Below, piece by piece: positions 1 to 11,699 of a DNA stretch of 64,000 nt. Location: NCBI GenBank assembly GCA_029204225.1, contig CM055097.1, positions 71,116,252 through 71,180,251 of the forward strand. Direction: 5' to 3'. The notes below the pieces were generated by a model, which was not told the origin of the DNA, ran no database searches, and was given only the letters and a program-made list of their open reading frames with translations. The translations under genes were made by a program, and so were the position numbers. Position 1 is the first letter of the stretch. Each line of letters starts with the position of its first letter. Source of the DNA: Diphasiastrum complanatum. Its lineage: Eukaryota; Streptophyta; Lycopodiopsida; Lycopodiales; Lycopodiaceae.

Positions 1-354
1 GAGTCTTACCATCCAATGTTCCACTTGGCCACCTATTGCAAATATATTTGGCAAAAATCAAAGCTTCATACCAAAAAGGTTTAGGAACATTACCATTCAA
101 CCTCATGGTTGTATCTCCCTCACATAAAGTTCGATTCTTCCTATCGGCCACTCCATTCTATTGTGGAGTTCTTGGGCTTGATAGCTTCCTCTTGATTGCA
201 TGTGACACAATATTGTTTTAACTTGGTTGAGATGCATTCACCTCCATTTTTTGACCTCAAACATTTGATCCTAATATTGAATGAATTTTTCATTGCATTC
301 TTGAATTTGAGAAACACATCAAAACTTCATCCTTGCTTTTTAGAAGATAGATCC

Positions 355-355
<1 letters not shown>
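1..355 (-). mobile_element. Ty1/copia integrase fragment, decayed
   Basis: The reverse strand reads the middle of a copia integrase core: residues resembling FDVFLKFK, then RSKNGGECIS at about 262-230 (the usual form is R-x-D-NGGEY), then a damaged form of the downstream motif that normally reads NGVAER. At least three stops interrupt the reading, so nothing functional remains. The fragment runs off the left edge of the window and ends at the AT repeat. It is not the same copy as the reverse-strand copia elements further right. The family assignment is solid; the borders are approximate. Confidence 0.8.

Positions 356-356
<1 letters not shown>

Positions 357-442
<86 letters not shown>
357..442. 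repeat. (AT)n microsatellite
   Basis: About 43 uninterrupted AT dinucleotides. The open frame of alternating Tyr-Ile that crosses it is an artefact of the repeat. The following 220 bases, up to the inverted repeat at 663, contain nothing I recognise apart from CCCTATAAGGAATGCCAT at 601, a partial copy of the motif found again at 693 inside the repeat arm. Confidence 0.97.
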
Positions 443-445
<3 letters not shown>

Positions 446-662
446 ACAACTAAGAGAGAAAATAGTACATATAGTTAAGCACTATTTTTAGGGAAGCCGG
501 TCTCTGATATGGGACAATTGTCTCGAATCACTTAAGTGTCATCAACATAGTCCTCGTCACTATAGCATGTACATTAGAGGAGTTTCAAATATCAAAATGA
601 CCCTATAAGGAATGCCATATAAGATAATAAAAAAAAACAATATTGTTTATTTGCTTGACCCC

Positions 663-1419
663 ACATTAGACAAAATATGGGCCCAAAGAGGGCCCTATAA
701 GAAATGCCATCTAGGAAAGAGAAAAATAACAATAAAGTAATTAAAATACCATTTTCTAACTTCTTTATGCATCTGCCCGCACTACTTTCCAAGAAAATGA
801 ATTTACCTTGTTTTAGTCACATCAAACGTCACTGGTGCTTCACCGCAGTTAAAGTATAATTTTTAAATTGTCAAAATATTCCCTCCCCAACAGTTGGGAA
901 CACTCAAAAATTTGAATTAAGAGTGACATTTCAGAAACAAAGCCTACGCCATCTCTATCTCCAGGGTCGAGTGTTTAGCGCCATCTCCAGCTCTATTATT
1001 GTCATTGTGTTGTTTGCTACTATATTATTGTACTGATGACAAAGCTTTATCATGTTCATGTGGATCTGTCACTAGAATATGCTCCGCTCAGGACAAGAAA
1101 TTCAAAACAACCCTATACAGGGAGGAAAAGCTAAAGCATGTAGATTTATGGTTATCATGAACATTATCCTATTGATCTATATTCATTGCAACATTTGGAT
1201 TTTCATTCAGTGACTCAATTAATAATCTATATGTGTCCTGGAAAAAATGGCCATTTGGGTTACTGTGAGAATTTGAATCTCTATGGGAATGCACATTTGA
1301 TGCAAAGAATACATTTTTTGAAAGAGGAATTAAGGAAAATATCAAAGGAGTGCAAAGGAAAAGCTACAAAGTTGAAAACTTGTTTGGAAGAAAATGAGAT
1401 ATTCAAGAAGGAGATTTTG
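663..1419 (+). repeat. Left arm of a ~755-bp inverted repeat pair
   Basis: This segment is the reverse complement, with clear divergence, of 20,960-21,715. Shared landmarks in order are ACATTAGA, AAAATATGGGCCCA, GGGCCCTATAAGAAATGCC, a stretch ending in CCCAACAGTTGGGAACACTC, and the first ~380 bases of a gene. The arm therefore holds a promoter region plus the 5' coding part of a gene whose longer copy lies on the reverse strand at the other end. Identity stops abruptly near 1419, where the right copy continues as coding sequence. The two arms could be the ends of one 21-kb element or two copies of one gene inserted in opposite directions. Confidence 0.85.
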
Positions 1420-1427
1420 GATCTCTC
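1036..1427 (+). pseudogene. Truncated copy of the PCLYC-family gene
   Basis: The reading starts MTKLYHVHVDLS and matches the start of the reverse-strand gene at 21,346. A 25-base net loss just after the codons for NSKQP (about 1108) breaks the frame. The frame that matches the other copy then reopens through QLIIYMCPGK, YCENLNLYGNAH and a Lys/Glu-rich stretch (KISKECKGKATKLK) that looks like a coiled coil. It keeps the original frame at the PGKNG site where the right copy has lost two bases, so each copy is damaged differently. The copy stops after about 120 codons. No function can be assigned. Confidence 0.75.
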
Positions 1428-1559
1428 CTCCAATTTTTCTCTCGCAAAGTGGTGTGCCACTTCTATGTGCGCGCTTGCTTCTTGCATGAAAAATCCCATC
1501 CTCAGATAGTTTTCTATTTGATTTGAAATCTATGTCTCCTCTTTCTGAGAGAACCTATA

Positions 1560-2470
1560 AGGTTGTCTAGAGACAGGTTGACTTCTTGGAATTAACTCAA
1601 TCCTACGGTCTACTGACCTAGACGGTGGTAAACCATGAGGTAATTCAGATGGAGAACATCCCTAAATTCATTTATGATCTGTTCTTTCACTGCTTATTCA
1701 TGATCTAAATTTACTGAGTTAAGAATTGTTGAGAATTTACAACCATTTAGATTCAATACAAGAACATCCACAACTGGAATAGCACATATTGAAAAAATTT
1801 CATACTCAGAATAATCCAATGTTTCCAATTTATTAACTGTACAAATCTGATCCAACGGACGTACAAAATTTCTGTCAAATAAAGTAACTACCTTATCACC
1901 TTCCTTGAAAGTGAGAACATGCTTCTCAAAATCATTCAACAGAGAAGGCGATTTACTAAATAACCATTCATAACCTAAGATTAAATCGGTATGAACTAGG
2001 TCTAAAACATGAAAACTAACTAGAGTTTGTGTGTGCTTGCATCAAAACTGGGAGCTTTGAGACTTTTACGTTCCAAGTCTCCAACTTTGCTCCTGAAGCT
2101 AAATAAACTTTATATCTATGATTGATGGCTTCAGTTTCCAAGCTGAGTTTTTGCACAAGACAAGAATTAATAAAATTATGAGTTGTCCAATAAAATACTC
2201 ACTTCTTGATCTTTAACTATGCCAATTAAACGGAAAAATTCAAAAGGCAAGAAAGAAATAGTACTAAAAAAACATTCACACTCGCAATCAGTCAGGTTAA
2301 TTTCCAAAGTCTTACCATTGCCTCTTGGAATCTCCATCATGTGAGCGAATACTTTCTTCCTTTCTGGACAAAATTTCATCATATGTCCAGGATTCTTACA
2401 GACGAAACATAAGAGCTTTTTCTTAGCCTTTTTCTAGGACATAGATTTCTTAAATCTCTTTCTCCTCGAC
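1560..2470 (-). mobile_element. Ty3/gypsy gag zinc knuckle and protease fragment
   Basis: Read on the reverse strand, the fragment opens with a retroviral-type zinc knuckle, CFVCKNPGHMMKFC (C-x2-C-x4-H-x4-C, about 2420-2380), followed by the protease region: a damaged active site LLDNS at 2180, then THNFIN in another frame, and the flap-side motif DLILGYEWL near 1980. The linker to reverse transcriptase (IINEFRDVL) follows before the fragment ends. There are at least two frameshifts and several stops. No reverse transcriptase or LTR remains. It lies between the left inverted-repeat arm and the microsatellite block. Confidence 0.8.
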
Positions 2471-2548
2471 TTCTTGGGTTCCGATGCTACTTGATTTATA
2501 AGTGTTTGAATAGATAGTATTTGATAGTAAATGAATCTTAGATTTGTA

Positions 2549-4166
<1,618 letters not shown>

Positions 4167-4455
4167 TGGGATTTGAAGCTTGCAATAATGATTCAATTGT
4201 GTAATAGACTGTTATTTTTGAATTGCTTGTGTATGTGACAAAGATATTCAAAGGAAAAGAAAGATAGTAAGAGTGAACAAGCTTGCACTCAAGCTTCGAG
4301 CTTACCGGTGAGTTTGTGTTGTTTCAATTTTTCATAATTTTAATTTTTTAAAAGCAATGTCGTATTTTATCACATATACTAAATATTAGTTAATTTGAAA
4401 GAGTGAAATGTAGGTAATTAAAATATCCAATCCCACAACTAGAAAACTCTATGTT

Positions 4456-4812
4456 TATCCACGCAGAGTATCCACGCGAGACCCAACACTTAGTCGATTT
4501 TCCGAAATTTTGTTTGCGTGGAACATCCACGCGTGGATTATCCACACCAAAAAAATTTTGAACACGCCTCCGGCGAGTCCACTGGTGATTTTATGACACC
4601 ACCAAAAAATTTATGCGCGTGGATTATCCACGCAAAATTGAATTTTGAAAATTCTAACAATCATTTGGGAGGGTTGGCGGTGCCGGAAAGCAATATTTGT
4701 GTGGATAATCCACGCGTGGATTATCCACGCAAATTTCAGTTTGTCCATCGGACCGGACCGAAAGTTAAAGATATCCACGCGTGGATATCTTCTGTGTGGA
4801 TTATCCACGCAA
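4456..4812. repeat. Cluster of nested TCCACGC palindromes
   Basis: Inverted half-sites TCCACGC / GCGTGGA occur about eleven times in 350 bases: 4458 and 4471 (single), 4516, 4525-4538 (ATCCACGCGTGGAT), 4617-4633 (GCGTGGATTATCCACGC), 4701-4728 (a perfect 28-bp palindrome made of two GTGGAT-ATCCAC units around ACGCGT), 4770-4789 (GATATCCACGCGTGGATATC, perfect 20 bp) and 4794-4810. DNA between the sites is not obviously repeated. I see no coding sequence here. The clustering resembles the palindrome array at 10.7-11.2 kb, but the motif is different. Function unknown. Confidence 0.9.
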
Positions 4813-5012
4813 TTTTTTTTTTTGCATGTTGATAATGACATAAAATTAGTTAAATAAATATATTTCTAAAGTGAATTATATTATGATGAGGTTATATTTT
4901 TTTTTTTTCTAAAGTGAATTATACTATGATGAGGTTTTTTTTTTTTTGCATGTTGATAATGAAATGGAATTAGTTAAATAAATATTTTTCTAAAGTGAAT
5001 TATATCATGATG
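4813..5012. repeat. Imperfect tandem duplication, T-rich
   Basis: The phrases GCATGTTGATAATGA, TTAGTTAAATAAATAT and CTAAAGTGAATTAT recur at about 4825-4890 and 4946-5005, with a third partial copy between them; each is joined by a run of 8-14 T. No coding signal. From here to about 5500 there is no gene that I recognise. Confidence 0.7.
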
Positions 5013-5399
5013 TTCCTAGATGATTGGGATTTTTTATGATGTCGGCCACCTACTTTTGTAAGACAGTTGACTCGAGCTACCAAGAGGGTAATTATGCATG
5101 ATCTAAGGCTTTGATAGCCAGGGGTTTAGGGTCTACCCTAATGGCACTCTACCTAATCTCATATCTGAGATCATTTGATATGGATTGAGAGCTCATTTTG
5201 TACATACTTTGAATGATTATCAAGAGATGGTGATTTTGGCAAGTTTGCTCTTTAATGAGGAATTGATGAATGATGAATGTGATATTTTTTGTGTCTAATG
5301 AATAGATCTGAATCTGAACAAAGTATCATACTTTCCACGTGTGTGGCAGGATGTGAAGATCAATTACTTCTAGTTTTATTGTGGTGTTCAAAAACTCTT

Positions 5400-5531
5400 G
5401 CCAATTAGATGCAAAATAGGTGTGTGCTAGTTTTCTATCTAGTAGATATAAGTGAAACCTTTGATGCTTTTTCAATGTTTTAGTATCCAAATGAGGTTCA
5501 TAACCTCTGATTTTAACATGGTATCAAAGCC
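5400..5531 (+). mobile_element. Forward-strand copia LTR end with primer-binding site
   Basis: TGGTATCAAAGC at 5519-5530 matches, with one change, the initiator-tRNA primer site TGGTATCAGAGC used by plant copia elements, and it directly follows an LTR-like terminus ...TTTTAACA at 5518. The orientation is forward. The LTR start is not visible to me and the internal region is lost within about 200 bases, where the reverse-strand copia fragment begins. The left border given is arbitrary. Confidence 0.5.
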
Positions 5532-5732
5532 CAAATGCAACCATCAAGACTCAAATACAAGGAAGAGAGAAGCAATTACAAGTTGATGATTGTTTAATTT
5601 TTATTGCCCTTATTACTACCTTAAGTTTGATGATGTTCCTTCAAGTGTGAATGAAAATGTAGCAACAAAAGAGTGATTTGATGTAATGAAAAATAAGTAT
5701 ATGATGCATTGTTTGAGATACTTGTAAAATTA

Positions 5733-7064
5733 TTGATCCTCCATCAAAGATACAAAGTCAATCCCATACTTCTGTGAAAATCCTTTAGCAACTAACCTTG
5801 CTTTGTATCTGATGTTTTCTCCATCAGGACTTGTTTTGATCTTGTAGATCCACTTGCACTTGATTGGTTTTTTGCCATCAAGTATAGCTGCAAGTGTCCA
5901 TACATTCTTCTTATACATGGATGACATTTCGTCCTCCATTGCCTGAATCCAGTGATCTTTATCTGGTCCATCAACGACTTCCTCGAATGTTTGAGGTTTG
6001 TTAGAGAATCCACAAAATTCGATGGCTTTGGTAAAAACATCCTAGCCATATCTTTTTGGTGGTTTTCATTGTTTGTCAGATCTTCTCACAGGTGGTTTCG
6101 AGTTCGATTCTGTAGGTTTTGAGTTTGATTCTGTAGGTTTCGAGTTTGATTCTGATTTGAGCTTTTCTACTGGAATTCGAACTGGCAATTCGAGTCTGCC
6201 AAGTACTCGATCCTGACTCTCTCTGAATCTAGTAATTCTCTTTCATCTTCTACTTGTTTTACTTATGTCGTCATTGGCAGCTCACAATAGTTTTTGAGAA
6301 TTTCATAGCCGACTAGATCATTGTCTGCTATGTATTTCGTCTCATGAAATTTAACATCTCAAACAGCTTTTATCTTGCCAGTTTCGGGTACATAGACACG
6401 ATAACAGGACGAATGTAACTCGAATCCTACTAAAAAACCTTGTTCTGTCTTTTTATCGAGTTTCTTTCTCAGCTTATCTCATATGTGCATATACACTGCG
6501 CATTTAAATGTTCGAACATGTGCTAGATTTGGCTTCGACTTCCACCATATCTCATGAGGAGTTTTATCCGGTATTCAAGATTTCAGAATATGATTATGAA
6601 GATAATTTAATGTAGCCATTGCTTCTGCCCACAACTTTTTTGGTGCTTTCGCATGAGCCATCATACACATTGCAGCTTCCATAAGTGTACGATTCCTTCG
6701 TTCAGCTATTCCATTGTGTTGAGATGTGTAAGATGTAGTCTGCGTGTGCATAATACCTCGATCAGTACAATAAGCTTTGAATTCGTTGGAAATGTACTCA
6801 CCTCTACGATCTGTGCGAATCTGCTTCAACTTATTGCTTGTCTGCTTCTCAGCCCAATTTGTATACTCAACGAATTTCTTGAAAGCTTTAGATTTAGTAC
6901 CTATAAAGTATACTACAATGAACTTGGTAAAGTCATCAATAAACGTAATGAAGTACTTTGCATCACCCAACGACAATACTCCGAATGGTCCACAAATATC
7001 TGAATGCACAATCTCAAGTACCTTAGTTGCTTTATAAACATCCTTACTGAAAGGTGTTCTAGTC
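5733..7064 (-). mobile_element. Copia element 1: integrase and start of reverse transcriptase
   Basis: On the reverse strand, integrase is read from 7066 (VYKATKVLEIVHSDICGP, FIDDFTKF, RTDRRGEYISNEF, SQHNGIAERRNRT), followed by the linker and the N-terminal reverse transcriptase stretch WIYKIKTSPDGENIRYKARL ending at 5733. The catalytic D-x-G after RTD has become RTDRRGEY, a G-to-R type change. Three or more stops lie in the linker (about 6050-6500). The element is the same family as the longer copy at 34.6-39.8 kb, against which it lacks everything after the first reverse transcriptase block. Confidence 0.9.
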
Positions 7065-7069
7065 ATCCT

Positions 7070-7889
7070 TGTGAGAAATTGGCAAAAATCTAGCTTGGTA
7101 TTTTTTATGATAGAAGTTTGTAAGTGAATCTCACATGTGTGGAGGATGTTCCCACGTGTGGAGAATTGTAAAGTAAATCAAAATGTTTGATATAGGGGTC
7201 TCATAGAATTTCATAGTCAAGCATTTAGGTGTAGGATGTTGATAGGGTCAAATTTGGCATAGATGGCAAATTATCCATTTCCACTTGTAATGCCAATATT
7301 GAGCCAAAATAGAGCCAAACTTGTGCCAATTAGAGTGTAGACAAGTGTCATGCTTTTGTTTGATGAAGCTTAAGAGGTCCAATAGGATTTAGAGGTGGAA
7401 CCTTGTGAGGTCCAATAGAAAATTGAGGTGTGCTTGAATATAGTCCAATAGAATTTAGAGGTGCATGGATCAATGGTCCAATAGGATTAATAGGTGGCAA
7501 AGTGTGATCCAATCATAGTTAAGCATAGTGGTAGCTCATGAATCTATTAGTATCATTGTATTCCTCCTTTTGGATCTAATTGATTTTGAGATTGAGTGGA
7601 TTTTGAGTGTCATTGAATTTCTAGCTTTCTCTCTCTACCAGAGAGCTCATGATGGTTTTTCTCTCTCTACCCAAGGAGAGCAGCTTGTTTTTACTTAGAA
7701 TACTTTTGGAACACTTCCCACACGTGTGAGTGAGAGTTAGAAGTGATTGAATGCATGTAGTAGTGTGTTTTTGCCATAGAATCAAAGATAGATCTTGAAT
7801 CTCAATCTAGTCTTGATCTTGGTGCATCTACACACCTTAGGAGATCACAAGTACATGTAGTGGACAATCCACACGTGTGAAATTCAACA
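7070..7889. mobile_element. Solo LTR with 5-bp target duplication
   Basis: An 820-bp insertion interrupts copia element 1. It begins TGTGAGAAATT and ends AATTCAACA, the TG...CA form of an LTR, and is flanked by identical ATCCT copies at 7065-7069 and 7890-7894. The related copia at 37.47 kb shows the uninterrupted site, so the insertion is directly demonstrated. It contains CTCTCTCTACCC stretches also seen in the LTR at 55.4-56.3 kb, suggesting a related family. A solo LTR normally arises by recombination between the two LTRs of a full element. Confidence 0.92.
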
Positions 7890-7894
7890 ATCCT

Positions 7895-8441
7895 GCTTTT
7901 AAGATAGGATTTGTGGGTAGTTAAAATATCTCTACTTTAAATTTTGACTCCTTGAATTCTTTGACTTTTGTTGGCTTGGAGCTTTGTCATTTTTTAAACT
8001 CCATTCTCGAAGTTCTTTGCCAAGAGTAGCTACTAGCTTCTCCTCTATTGGTTCTATCCATTGTCACAGACCTTCGCCCTTCAACAAGAGTGAAGTCTTT
8101 AATTCAAATCAAGTAATCTGAACCTTCTAGATCCAAGATTGTAGTGATCTTAGCTTGGATATTGATAATCGATGACATCTTCTAGTTTTCTAAATCACTT
8201 CAGATAGCGGCTTGCTGATGGATGGATGAAGAATGCTGAGAGGGGTGCGAAGATACCACTGTATCGACTCTCATTCTGATATCACTGTATCAGCTTTGAA
8301 CCTGTATACTCTAATACCACTGTATCAGATTTAATTCTGTAAGCCTTGATACCACTATAAGAAAAATAGTAATTATTCTTCCACATAGAACACGATGAAA
8401 GTTTAAATAAATCAAACTAATATCAGTGTCTTCAATCAGAA
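7895..8441 (-). mobile_element. Copia element 1: deleted gag/leader part and LTR stub
   Basis: Compared with the copy at 34.6-39.8 kb, this stretch joins the region upstream of integrase directly to the gag start near 7978, a loss of about 1 kb covering protease and the pre-integrase domain. It continues through the leader and into about 80 bases of LTR (TAGTAATTATTCTTCCACA...), then breaks off at 8441 against the intron of the ParB-like gene. Four PBS-like GATACCACTGTATC repeats occur at 8251-8360. Confidence 0.8.
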
Positions 8442-8484
8442 CTGAAGGTAACATGAAAATAAATATTTAAATTATGATTATTAC

Positions 8485-10461
8485 CTCTGAAATTCTTTTC
8501 TCATTTCTGCCAAGGAAAGTTGACCATCGGCAACTCTTGAAAGAACACTTATTATTAGCTCTAAAGAGCTAATCCCTTGCATATTCTTCCACTCTGATAT
8601 TCCCATTTTAGTAGGGATTGGTTTCAGAGTTTGAGTGCTCACAACTTTTTTTTTGAACTTTGAGACACCTGAACAAGTTGGCCTTTTATTTGAAAAGTTT
8701 CTCGCTTATCAAAAATTTTATCAACAAGGGCCCACACCTGAAATAAAAAAAAATTTAATTGATAAAGAATTTAACCAATATTAAAATTGAGTTCAAAATT
8801 TTAGTCTGATAAAATAATTTAAAAAGATTATAACACATATTATGACTAGAGCATTTCATGACGAGCATAGCCAAACAAATTACCTAGCCACTGTGAAAAG
8901 CAAGCTGAAAAAAATTATCGTATTTAGTAAGGCTCTGCATAACATTTTTCGAATTGAAAGGCGGGCCTGTCTCTTGAGCACATAGTGCTTTCACCTCAAG
9001 TTGATTCACATCTCCTGCTTTGGAGACTCTCATGTATTCTTTGTGAAAAAAACGAATTCTTTGTATCATGGTCATCTTCATCCGGTAGTCTTGATCAATA
9101 TTGTGGTCCCAAGCCAATAATTTCGCTTCTTCCGCTGTCAGGCCAGCAAATGCAATGGCACTCACAGTTCGAAAGCTTGGGATATGGGGATATTCTTGAG
9201 ATAATTGTTTTCGAGCTTGTAAACTATATTTCCCCCCAAGAACAAAAAAATGATATGAATCTAGTAAAGACAAATCAAAATTTGCAACAGTGTTGCATTC
9301 GTTGGAATCAACCAAAACAACAAAGGGAGTAACTATGGCCTATGTATAATTTTTAAATTTTATTTTTAAATTATGTACATGTATTTCATTAGGCTCTCTA
9401 ACTTCCATTGGCCTGTCTCCTATTATTGGGTCTACAGGTGGCCTATCACACTGATTTATGTCTGAAATTAAAGTTGTTTCTTTTATTTTTTTGGTTTTAT
9501 GGATATTCTCTCTTAATTTGACAAGTTCGGAGTTGTCTTGTAATGGGCGGATGGATGCACCAGATAGCGACAAAGATGGTTCGGTGGCGGCTTTTTTGTT
9601 TTCAGCAGAAGGGATGGACTTATGGCGATGTGTAGCTATGGTCTTTGGGCGTGACTTAGGTCTAGTGGGCGAAGTCTCAGAAATATTATGAGATATTTTT
9701 TTTTTGGGATGAGGGACTACGGTTTCATCCTCAACATTTTCAGAGGCCGGCTTTGTGACCTAAGCAGTGGTAGAACTGGGCTTGCGAGGTCCAATAGATA
9801 TCTAAAACGATCCATAATATTTGGTAGACAACTTATAATACTTGTATTTTGCATGCTTGCATGTCTATGACTCCTAAAATCTTATATAGACACCCTTTGA
9901 ACTCCGTAATGAATAGACCGGATCTTTTTCCTCAGCAATAGCAGCTAAAACCATTTTTAGACATTGCTTCATGCTCTAAACAGAAACAAAAATCAAGTTT
10001 AAAATATAATGACGAAAAGCTTAAATCTAAAAGTTTAAATAGTTTTATATCTAATAACAACTATGCTAAGCATGAAACAAACATGATTAAAAATATATCT
10101 TATAATTACTCACCAAAGTAACTAGAGCTTTATCAAAATAGGCTTTGATGGCCTCATCCTGACAAAGTCGGATCTTTATCATAGTCTCGTTCAGAATGAA
10201 AATAGAACGAGACTTATCCGTCTCTTTTAGAAGTATATTCACAAAACCTTCTTCTTGATCGTCATCTGGTTGATCAGCAAGCAATCTTCCTTGAACTTTG
10301 AATTCCGAGTCTCCTCAGCCAGGCTTCTCAGCTAAATGAATAAAAAGCTCCGAAAGCTGTGTGTTGTTGACCCCTTTGGTGAAATAGTACATGAATTTTT
10401 TCTTATCTTTTAACGGAATATCTTGAGGTTTCCTCGAAATTTTAAAAGAAATTCTCAACAT
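8485..10461 (-). pseudogene. ParB-like domain gene, multi-exon, interrupted by stops
   Basis: An ATG at 10,461 opens MLRISFKISRKPQDIP. Exon 1 ends at 10,114 before GTGAGT; exon 2 starts at 9975 after a CAG-type acceptor; a further exon covers 8737-8485 (acceptor TTTCAG, donor GTAATA). A basic, Ser/Thr-rich middle region is followed by the recognisable core at 9330-9060: LLDSYHFFVLGGKYSLQARK, then AFAGLTAEEAKLLAWDHN. This is the ParB/sulfiredoxin-like pattern in which a glycine-rich GG-x-x-x-x-x-A loop is followed by an L-x-x-x-E-A helix. ParB-fold proteins bind DNA or nucleotides, but whether this one did is inference. In-frame stops occur near 10,302, 9892, 9770 and 9335, with a frameshift in an A run near 8662. 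It faces away from the DUF7869-like gene, with a palindrome array between them. Confidence 0.65.
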
Positions 10462-10685
10462 TTTGAAAATTAACAAAGACAATTAATAATCTGCAAAAAA
10501 AAAAGACTTTTTAGGAAAATTTAAAATGCTATCTTAAAGAAAATGTTGAAAACTTTAATAAAACAAGCCAGTTTTGTGAAAAAAATTAAAAAACAAAACT
10601 ACAAATTCAACATATTTTATTAAACATCTCAAAAGGATCACTTTTCTGAGACAAAGTTTTGTAAAACAAAAAAATAAGAGTAGCG

Positions 10686-11193
10686 ACCTATGCTAAGCAT
10701 AGGTTGTGGTCGAGTTTTTACTAACAACTTATGCTTAGCATAGGACGGAGACGGGATTCTTCAATTCTAACCTCCTTTCGACCTATGCTGAGCATAGCTT
10801 TCATCTCTGGTCCTGTTCCAACCTATGCTCATTATAGGTTAGCAAGCAAATTGCGAAGACATCCTATGCTCAGCATAGGTCGTTACTCGTGCGATCTTGT
10901 CCAACCTATGCTGAGCATAGGATGTCTTCGCTATTTGATTGCTAACCTATGCCAAGCATAGGTTGGAAGAGGAATCATATGCTGAGCATAGGATATGCTA
11001 AGCCGGAATCCTAGACTGAGCATAGGATATTACTAAGGACCCGAGCACAACCTATGCTCAGCATAGGTTAAAGGAGAGGACTGGTGCAGGCACCTATGCT
11101 GAGCATAGGTTACCCGTGTTGCAAGAAGATGAATACAAATTAAAATATGAATATTTTCTAATGCAAGAATTTATTACCCATGCTAAGCATAGA
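10686..11193. promoter_or_regulatory. Periodic array of 19-bp ACCTATGCTnAGCATAGGT palindromes
   Basis: Twelve copies, exact or with few mismatches, start at 10686, 10727, 10781, 10821, 10861, 10903, 10944, 10976, 11012, 11049, 11092 and 11177. Most spacings are 36-43 bases, close to four helical turns. At least two more lie at 11621-11641 and 11673-11691. Each could form a short hairpin or bind a dimeric protein. The array fills the gap between the ParB-like gene (-, ATG 10,461) and the DUF7869-like gene (+, coding from about 11.7 kb). A regulatory role is inferred from position and spacing only. Confidence 0.85.
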
Positions 11194-11456
11194 GCAAAGG
11201 TAGAAAAATAAGAAATCTGGAAGCGAGAACATATGTGAAATCTTATAGAAAGCCGTGACTTGGTCGTAGCGATTGCTCTAGCAGCATGTGGGCTTCTGAA
11301 TTCGCAAATGAGGTGAGTTATGCTTGGACTATGGTCCTTAAATAAATTTTTTTAGGAGACCTCCGTCTCACACCAGTCCTCCAGCTTACTTCGGGACCAA
11401 GTTGTCGTGACTCACCTCACCCCACGCCGACCTCGAGTATTAGCCCAGACCGTCCA

Positions 11457-11482
11457 AACCTAATCCTAACCCTAACCCTAAG
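11457..11482. repeat. Short interstitial telomere-like repeat
   Basis: AACCTAATCCTAACCCTAA followed by CCCTAAG: about three units of the plant telomere repeat CCCTAAA with one base short. Such teloboxes also occur in plant promoters. It lies upstream of the DUF7869-like gene. The surrounding 11.2-11.7 kb is otherwise without recognisable coding sequence. Confidence 0.6.
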
Positions 11483-11699
11483 AATGCTGCCAAACAGTAT
11501 CTAAGGCATGGTAGCCGTCGAAATTTTTTATTAACCATTTACTTTTTAGACTTGTTGCTCATTTGCATTTAATTAGTTTTTCTGTGTGCGTCTATTGAGG
11601 TTCGCATAGGTTTTTCTTTGTTCTATAATCAGCATAGGTTGTAGTTATGTTTGAGGAGCATATATGAACGGTTCTATGCTTAGCATAGGTACGTAGTTA

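Noticed and set aside
10686-11193. CRISPR array
   Set aside because: Repeat spacing near 40 bases is suggestive, but the spacers are partly repeated and inverted, the repeats are perfect palindromes with mismatched copies, no cas genes exist, and the DNA is eukaryotic.
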